18,897 nucleotides of DNA from CAYMDS01 sp964576705 (GTDB lineage Bacteria; Patescibacteriota; Microgenomatia; Levybacterales; UBA12049), in assembly GCA_964576705.1 (NCBI GenBank), contig CAZNVI010000015.1, positions 1 through 18,897 of the forward strand, read 5' to 3'. The translations under genes were made by a program, and so were the position numbers. Each line of letters opens with the position of its first letter. Positions within the stretch are counted from its first letter, which is position 1. Under the pieces are notes generated by a model that was not told the DNA's origin, did not search any database, and saw only the letters and a program-made list of their open reading frames with translations. Below, in pieces: positions 13,937 to 18,897 of this stretch.

Positions 13937-15889
13937 TTATTTTTTTACATCAACAGTTCCCCATAAATCATGTGCTAAAAATATTTTTAAAGGTGTATTT
14001 AAAATAATCGCCTCCATAATCGCGTTTTCATTTAAAAAATCAGCGATTCTCGCAATACCTTTAATCCACGACGGCATTCCTTTCACGCCATGCAAGCGTG
14101 ATGAGAAAAACTGATGACTATCATTTAATACAGTCACGTTAACCTTACCTGGTATCTTCCCGAGTGTCTGTTTAAGACGAAAATAATCATAAATATTGAT
14201 ATGATATTCATCTGATTCAAATTTTTCCCACCCGAGAAATTTTTTTGCGAGATATGATACCGGTCCTAGAAAAAATTTATTAGGCGCAGTCTCTACTACA
14301 ATGCGACCATTTGGTTTTATTACTCTTGTCATTTCTTGTATTACTTTTTTTAACGGTTCTCTATGAATATGCTCAAAGACATCGATACAGATAATTCTGT
14401 CAAAAAAATTATCCGGAAATTTTAAATGAGCTGCATCCATAACTGAATAATGCAATCGCTTCTTCAGTTGAATTGAAAACTTTTTTTTTCTTTTGTTTGC
14501 TAGTGATATACCCTCACTGCTGTAATCAATCCCGTACACATCCGCACCCGAGTTTGCTGCCTGAACGCAAAGCTCACCCACACCGCAGCCCAAATCGAGT
14601 ATCTTTATTCCAGGCTTTATTTTTGATAGCTCAAGAGAACGTTTTAAACGCGTCTCCCGTTCAATCTTTAACGCTTTATGCTCATTCTCATAATGCGCAG
14701 TATAATAGGCTTCATTGTATACATCTGGAGAAACAGCACTCGGAAGCAGTAATTGCGCTATTTTAATATAGTCTTTCGCAAACTTATTCCAGTTTAACAG
14801 TTTCTTAATATATATAGCCCCTTTTCTACCTTTTTTTTTCAATTCTTTTCTGTGTTGTAGAAAAAAATATAACTGTTTATATATTGACTCTGCGTATGGC
14901 CTGCATTTCAGGCTATATGTCTTGATGACTTCAACTACGCCTGATTCATTTGTCAAAATCGATAGCTTGCCGAATGATAAAGCTTCAAGAGGAGATGCCG
15001 CAAAACTTTCTCCAACTGACGGAAGAAGATGAAGATCGCACATTTTATAATATGCACCCATCGATTCCTGCGGTATAAAACCTGCGAAATATACAAATTC
15101 AGTTAAATTCAGTTCTATTACTTTTTGTTCTAAAATTTTTCTGTCAGGCCCTTCTCCTACAAATACCAACGCGGCCGATTTTTCTTTTTTATGTATTTCT
15201 TTAAGTGCGAGCAAGCTTTCAATTTGTCTTTTTTGCGAATGCAAAGCTGCAACCTGCAGAATTAAAAACTTACTTATTTTTCGTAATCTGATTATTTCTT
15301 TCGGCAGCTGTGTGATATCTTCACTCACTTTACGTATGCCTGAATATATTACTTTCGCGTCTTTATTGTATCGATACTTTACCATCCGCGCGACCGGGGT
15401 TGAAACAGCGATGATCGCATCTGATTGCTTACCTGCCCAAATATCGAATCTGCTTGACCCTATTAACCATACAATATATTCAAAAACGCTTTTTTTATCC
15501 TTCCATGAGATTTTTTCAGGTACATTATGCACTGTCCATATATATTTTTTCCCGAATAATATTTTACAAATGGCTGCCACCCATAAACTTGGCAGGTTAT
15601 GGGGATTTAACAGATCAAACTCATCTCTTTTTTTTATAACCAGCAGAAATAACACAATTGGACCAAATATTAATAGCAATAAACGGTACTTCTGTAAAAG
15701 ATTGCTTATGCCATGATGAGGCAATATATAAGAAACGGATTCACCATGTTGCGGCAATCTTTTCCAGTCAATGAATAATGCTGCTATACTTGTCGAAACA
15801 CCATTTCTCTGTAAAAAATAAGCTTCCTGAACGCTTACTGTTTCAGCGCCACGATAAGATATCCATGGCTGAATTATCAGAATTCTCAT
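13937..15889 (-). CDS. GT4 glycosyltransferase-methyltransferase fusion
   Basis: A 650-residue two-domain protein in one open frame. Residues 1-385 are a GT4 enzyme: WISYRGAETVSVQEA (9-23), VIYSGIRKV (180-188), VAALHSQKRQIESLL (213-227), and the catalytic pair E294/E302 in GESFAASPLEALSFG. Residues about 388-650 are a class I SAM methyltransferase with motif I LDLGCGVGEL (431-440), the acidic YGIDYS (452-457), and the FPDNFFDRIICIDVFEHI stretch (491-508). It follows the giant membrane protein gene by 33 bases. A minus-strand CATAAT (15914-15909) with ATGACG (15936-15931), spaced 16 bases, could be an internal promoter, at low confidence. Donor, acceptor and methylation site are unknown. Confidence 0.9.
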   Translation of the reverse strand: MRILIIQPWISYRGAETVSVQEAYFLQRNGVSTSIAALFIDWKRLPQHGESVSYILPHHGISNLLQKYRLLLLIFGPIVLFLLVIKKRDEFDLLNPHNLPSLWVAAICKILFGKKYIWTVHNVPEKISWKDKKSVFEYIVWLIGSSRFDIWAGKQSDAIIAVSTPVARMVKYRYNKDAKVIYSGIRKVSEDITQLPKEIIRLRKISKFLILQVAALHSQKRQIESLLALKEIHKKEKSAALVFVGEGPDRKILEQKVIELNLTEFVYFAGFIPQESMGAYYKMCDLHLLPSVGESFAASPLEALSFGKLSILTNESGVVEVIKTYSLKCRPYAESIYKQLYFFLQHRKELKKKGRKGAIYIKKLLNWNKFAKDYIKIAQLLLPSAVSPDVYNEAYYTAHYENEHKALKIERETRLKRSLELSKIKPGIKILDLGCGVGELCVQAANSGADVYGIDYSSEGISLANKRKKKFSIQLKKRLHYSVMDAAHLKFPDNFFDRIICIDVFEHIHREPLKKVIQEMTRVIKPNGRIVVETAPNKFFLGPVSYLAKKFLGWEKFESDEYHINIYDYFRLKQTLGKIPGKVNVTVLNDSHQFFSSRLHGVKGMPSWIKGIARIADFLNENAIMEAIILNTPLKIFLAHDLWGTVDVKK

Positions 15890-15922
15890 ATGTTATGTCT
15901 AAAAAGGTATTATGAAGCTGAT

Positions 15923-18897
15923 TTAGTAATCGTCATCTTCATCCCAGCGGACAGATTTCTTTACGTTTTTGCTGATATATTTATGAACGTGATTTATATA
16001 AATTATCCTAAGCGGTAGTTTTCTTATCACGCTTTCACTCCAAACAATCAACGCGTAAACGATTCCAGGAAAGAACATATATACTACCAATCCGAAAACA
16101 ACCGCGATAGATATACCATTAGCAAACAGCTGGCCTATAGGAGGTTTTATCTGGAAAATAATAGTATCTCCTTTATGTATTGGCGGAAGCGATACCAGCT
16201 TGAAACCTGGTCCCGCGCGCTGAATAGGAATATCTCGATATGAGTCTCCGAAACGCAGAGTCGCATGCCAGTCGGGATAGAATGCTTCTCTAAAATATAA
16301 ATTAGATTCAGAATTTACTGCCTGATCAGCTTTAAACTCAACCATATCAGGTTTACTCCTTTTCATCTGAACTTGATAGTTCTCAGGTGTACTCGTGTCT
16401 TTCAATAAGAATGAGATTAATCGACTAAAAAGATATGCTTCTTCTACTGAATCCTTCGCTTCTGAGTGCGCGATAATATTAAAACCGATCCATATGACTT
16501 TACCTTTACCATATTCCCCGGCAACAACTAAGGGTTTATTATCATAGGTTATTACCGGTTTTGCCCAATCTTTGAGCGAGCCGGGTACTGAAACGCCCCA
16601 TGATGAATTTTCGTATTTCATATCCCCGAATTTATTGCTATCTATAGTACCTGCTATATCTGAATCACCTACTGAAAAAGTGGAATTAGCAGAAAGATTC
16701 TGCCATTTTAAAGATGTAAACGGCATGAACGCGGGGGCGCTATCGACTGTGTAGTCAGGAACATAATATTGCCAACCTGTATCAAATACAAGTTTTCCTC
16801 CATTTTTTATATATTCATCTAATAGCCGATAAGCCTTTTTTCTGTTTTTATAGCCATAAGAACGCATAAAAATAATCTCATATTTTTGTAATTCAGTAAG
16901 CGAATAATCGTCGACATTCTTTTTCCCAAGCACAGGAATGGCCTGTTCATATTTAAGTGCACCTCTTGTGAAAAACTTAAATGATTCGTCGTAGAAAAAA
17001 CGGCTGTTATCAGTAACTACAAGCATCAACGGCTTATTACTCCAGGTAAATAATCCTGTTGGCTCTGAAAAAGTTTTCCAACCTGTATTCTGATTTTCCT
17101 CTTCAGTCTGATTATTTCTTATCGTAGGGGTTTTTTTCCAATTTGTATCAGTTGCCCAATACTCATGCGGTTCCAATGGAGTACCGGATAGATACACATA
17201 TTCTAAACCATACCACTTCCCTATTTCTGTTAACACTCCGGGTTTCTGATAAAGCGGAAAATTCGAATACATTATCTGGCTTTGGTAATTTGCAAGATTA
17301 TGCAAAAGACTTAGGCTATTTATATATACCTGAATTTGGGAATTGTTATTTACTAAAGGCGCACTCATTAATGTCCTGGCTGAAAATCCCGATATATCAT
17401 AACGGTATTCTCCATTCTCAGGTAATGAAGCAAAAAATCCCTTCATTGAATTTAATTCAGCATCAATATTTGGACTGATCTCAAATTTCGGCCAACGCAT
17501 GATTGATAGATTATCCAAGAGTGTTGGCGCGTAAAATGCTTTACAATATTTTTTTTCTTCTTTGTAAACTGCGGTTCGAGTCATAAAACAGTCTGTTTGA
17601 ATTTTTTTAAGTTCTTCTAATGGCGGAAATAATGAATTTTTAGTACTTATCCTATTCTTATAGTAATTACAGAAATGTCCCTGAGGATAAACTTTCATTG
17701 TAAGCTTTCCAGGACCGTCAAATGAGCATATATAATCAATATAAATATAATCCGCTATTCTAACGTATTCAGGATTATTCTGAAGAAATTGCTGTTCATC
17801 TTTAGAATACTCTTTTGTATATATAGCTCCTGGCCGAAGAGCGCTTTCCCATGGATCAAGGATATTAATTTTCTTAGATCCGGCGTTAATATATCCTTTG
17901 GGATAAGGTAAATTATAGAATTCGAAAACTACATATCCTGCAGTAATAAGAGTACCGACAGTACAAAAAAGAACAATGCCAGTATTAAGAAAATACTGTG
18001 ACACTTTTGATCTTATTCGAACGAGAGGAAATATACTGCTTATAAAATCCCAAATCACGAACGCGCCATACGCCGCAGCTAAAGGAATGACAATTCTGCC
18101 AGGTACAAAAAACTGCCTGCCGGTAAATATTTGAATTACCTGATTTAAAATCGGAATTTTATTTAATAAAGGAAAGTTAGAGAATAAGATATAAGCATCA
18201 ATATTTGTATTTGCGATAAATCCGATTACGGCAAAAACAGCAAACGCGAACATTTTCTTCGATCGAAAAAAGCCAAAACACAGAGTAGGTATTAATAAAA
18301 CCCATACATAGAATGGAAAGCGCATATTTCTGATGGTATCTCTTGGTTTTAACAATTTTTCAGTCGAATCTTTTTCAATCGATAACATCATGCCTGGAGT
18401 GAGAAGTGATTCCGCTGTTCCTTCCCGGTTTGTCTCTACGTTCGTTCCTCCTGTTAACCCTCCTTGCGCAACAGCGCCCATATACCGTGAATAAGAAAAA
18501 TAACGAAATGCTAAAGCTCCAGAAAAAAGCAGCATAAAAGTTATCAATACTGGAATAATACGTTTAAAAAGATTTATTTTATTTTCTTTAACTGAAAAAA
18601 AGTAGACAACAGTAAGTGTTGCTAAAAAAAATAAAGATGTAATCCCGACAAAAAAATGAGTGAGAAAACCTATTAATGTTAAAAAAATAGTACCTGCAAT
18701 ACCTAACCTGAAGAAAAATCCGATCTTATTTGAGAATAATTGGCTGAGGAATAAATCTATGAACAAAATAATCCATGGTACGAAAATTAAGGATACCTGT
18801 TCTGCGTAAAATCCCCATTGGAAAAGCCATATCCAGCTGACCGGTGCGACGATATAGAAAACGGCAGCCAACAGTCCTATAAGTTGACGAAGGAAAA
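15923..18897 (-). CDS. Giant polytopic membrane protein, PTPS-related/YfhO-like (N-terminus outside the window)
   Basis: At least 991 residues; the frame stays open to the right edge, so the apparent TTG start at 18871 is probably internal and the gene is partial. Numbered from 18871: hydrophobic segments at 3-20, 25-45, 56-92, 105-122, 186-202, 207-221, 260-280 and 295-317 form a GT-C-like membrane domain. A large extracytoplasmic region follows (about 320-910) with a class I amidotransferase-like fold at about 610-825 (YEIIFMRSYG, GGKLVFDTGW, GEYGKGKVIWIG). A YfhO-like beta segment (AFYPDWHATL, 863-872), a last helix (918-945) and an acidic tail WDEDDDY complete it. The family is common in CPR bacteria and is suspected of glycosyl transfer or glycan export; its function is not established. 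Four Cys (382, 401, 428, 443) may form disulfides. Confidence 0.75.
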   Translation of the reverse strand, partial: FLRQLIGLLAAVFYIVAPVSWIWLFQWGFYAEQVSLIFVPWIILFIDLFLSQLFSNKIGFFFRLGIAGTIFLTLIGFLTHFFVGITSLFFLATLTVVYFFSVKENKINLFKRIIPVLITFMLLFSGALAFRYFSYSRYMGAVAQGGLTGGTNVETNREGTAESLLTPGMMLSIEKDSTEKLLKPRDTIRNMRFPFYVWVLLIPTLCFGFFRSKKMFAFAVFAVIGFIANTNIDAYILFSNFPLLNKIPILNQVIQIFTGRQFFVPGRIVIPLAAAYGAFVIWDFISSIFPLVRIRSKVSQYFLNTGIVLFCTVGTLITAGYVVFEFYNLPYPKGYINAGSKKINILDPWESALRPGAIYTKEYSKDEQQFLQNNPEYVRIADYIYIDYICSFDGPGKLTMKVYPQGHFCNYYKNRISTKNSLFPPLEELKKIQTDCFMTRTAVYKEEKKYCKAFYAPTLLDNLSIMRWPKFEISPNIDAELNSMKGFFASLPENGEYRYDISGFSARTLMSAPLVNNNSQIQVYINSLSLLHNLANYQSQIMYSNFPLYQKPGVLTEIGKWYGLEYVYLSGTPLEPHEYWATDTNWKKTPTIRNNQTEEENQNTGWKTFSEPTGLFTWSNKPLMLVVTDNSRFFYDESFKFFTRGALKYEQAIPVLGKKNVDDYSLTELQKYEIIFMRSYGYKNRKKAYRLLDEYIKNGGKLVFDTGWQYYVPDYTVDSAPAFMPFTSLKWQNLSANSTFSVGDSDIAGTIDSNKFGDMKYENSSWGVSVPGSLKDWAKPVITYDNKPLVVAGEYGKGKVIWIGFNIIAHSEAKDSVEEAYLFSRLISFLLKDTSTPENYQVQMKRSKPDMVEFKADQAVNSESNLYFREAFYPDWHATLRFGDSYRDIPIQRAGPGFKLVSLPPIHKGDTIIFQIKPPIGQLFANGISIAVVFGLVVYMFFPGIVYALIVWSESVIRKLPLRIIYINHVHKYISKNVKKSVRWDEDDDY

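Noticed and set aside
7210..15716. Various antisense open frames inside the glycan genes, e.g. 7210-7518, 10035-10244, 13066-13272 and 15312-15716
   Set aside because: They lie opposite well-supported genes, have no recognisable domains or ribosome sites, and read as translated complements of those genes.
5346..15889. The methyltransferase fusions as artefacts of lost stop codons
   Set aside because: Three independent fusions each have intact motifs in both halves, complete domain lengths and no doubtful homopolymer needed to keep frame. Adjacent unfused methyltransferase genes show that the region is not simply missing stops.
18869..18871. TTG at 18871 as the true start of the giant membrane protein
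   Set aside because: The frame stays open upstream to the window edge (reading LRQLIGLL before it) and the peptide begins mid-helix, so the gene most likely continues outside.
1..18897. Alternative genetic code (TGA read as glycine, code 25)
   Set aside because: Several genes end with TGA at exactly the expected length, including the ATGA overlaps, so TGA is a stop here.

Overview
The window is AT-rich bacterial DNA with short intergenic gaps, mostly lacking strong Shine-Dalgarno sites. It resembles Candidate Phyla Radiation/Patescibacteria (Microgenomates-like) genomes: ribosomal genes beside a dense surface-glycan locus, tight ATGA-coupled operons, low-complexity repeats between genes, and a very large YfhO/PTPS-related membrane protein. 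That assignment is inference. TGA is used as an ordinary stop, so the reassigned code of Gracilibacteria/SR1 does not apply.

Layout. (1) Positions 1-1290 hold a complete rplJ-rplL transcription unit: a consensus-like promoter, an L10-leader-like RNA, a terminator-like hairpin touching the rplJ start codon, rplJ (L10), rplL (L7/L12) and a 3' hairpin. (2) Positions 1297-1577 hold a small excisionase/MerR-type helix-turn-helix gene with a 10-bp tandem repeat upstream. (3) A minus-strand operon reads from 6734 down to 1611: polysaccharide deacetylase-methyltransferase fusion, LPG-synthase/flippase-like membrane protein, TylC-III/NovU-type C-methyltransferase, GT4 glycosyltransferase, and a small two-helix membrane protein. 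(4) A plus-strand operon diverges from it and reads from 6803 to 12066: GT4, NodU/CmcH-type carbamoyltransferase, GT2-methyltransferase fusion, and NAD-dependent epimerase/dehydratase. (5) A second minus-strand operon enters from beyond the right edge and ends at 12047: giant membrane protein (N-terminus cut by the window), GT4-methyltransferase fusion, GT4, and a stand-alone methyltransferase.

How the genes fit together. Positions 1611-18897 look like a locus building and decorating a cell-surface glycan or glycolipid. Four glycosyltransferase domains would assemble sugars. One deacetylase, one carbamoyltransferase, one epimerase and five separate SAM-methyltransferase domains would modify them. 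Three of those methyltransferase domains are fused to the C-terminus of a different sugar enzyme. No acyltransferase, Wzx, Wzy or ABC exporter is visible, so polymerisation and export parts must be elsewhere.

The most interesting points are the repeated fusion of methyltransferases to three unrelated sugar enzymes; a gene set recalling rhizobial Nod-factor decoration (NodB-, NodS-, NodU- and NodC-like activities) with deacetylase and methyltransferase in one chain; a divergent promoter pair that seems to give leaderless mRNAs in both directions; and an L10 attenuator whose U-tract runs directly into the rplJ start codon.
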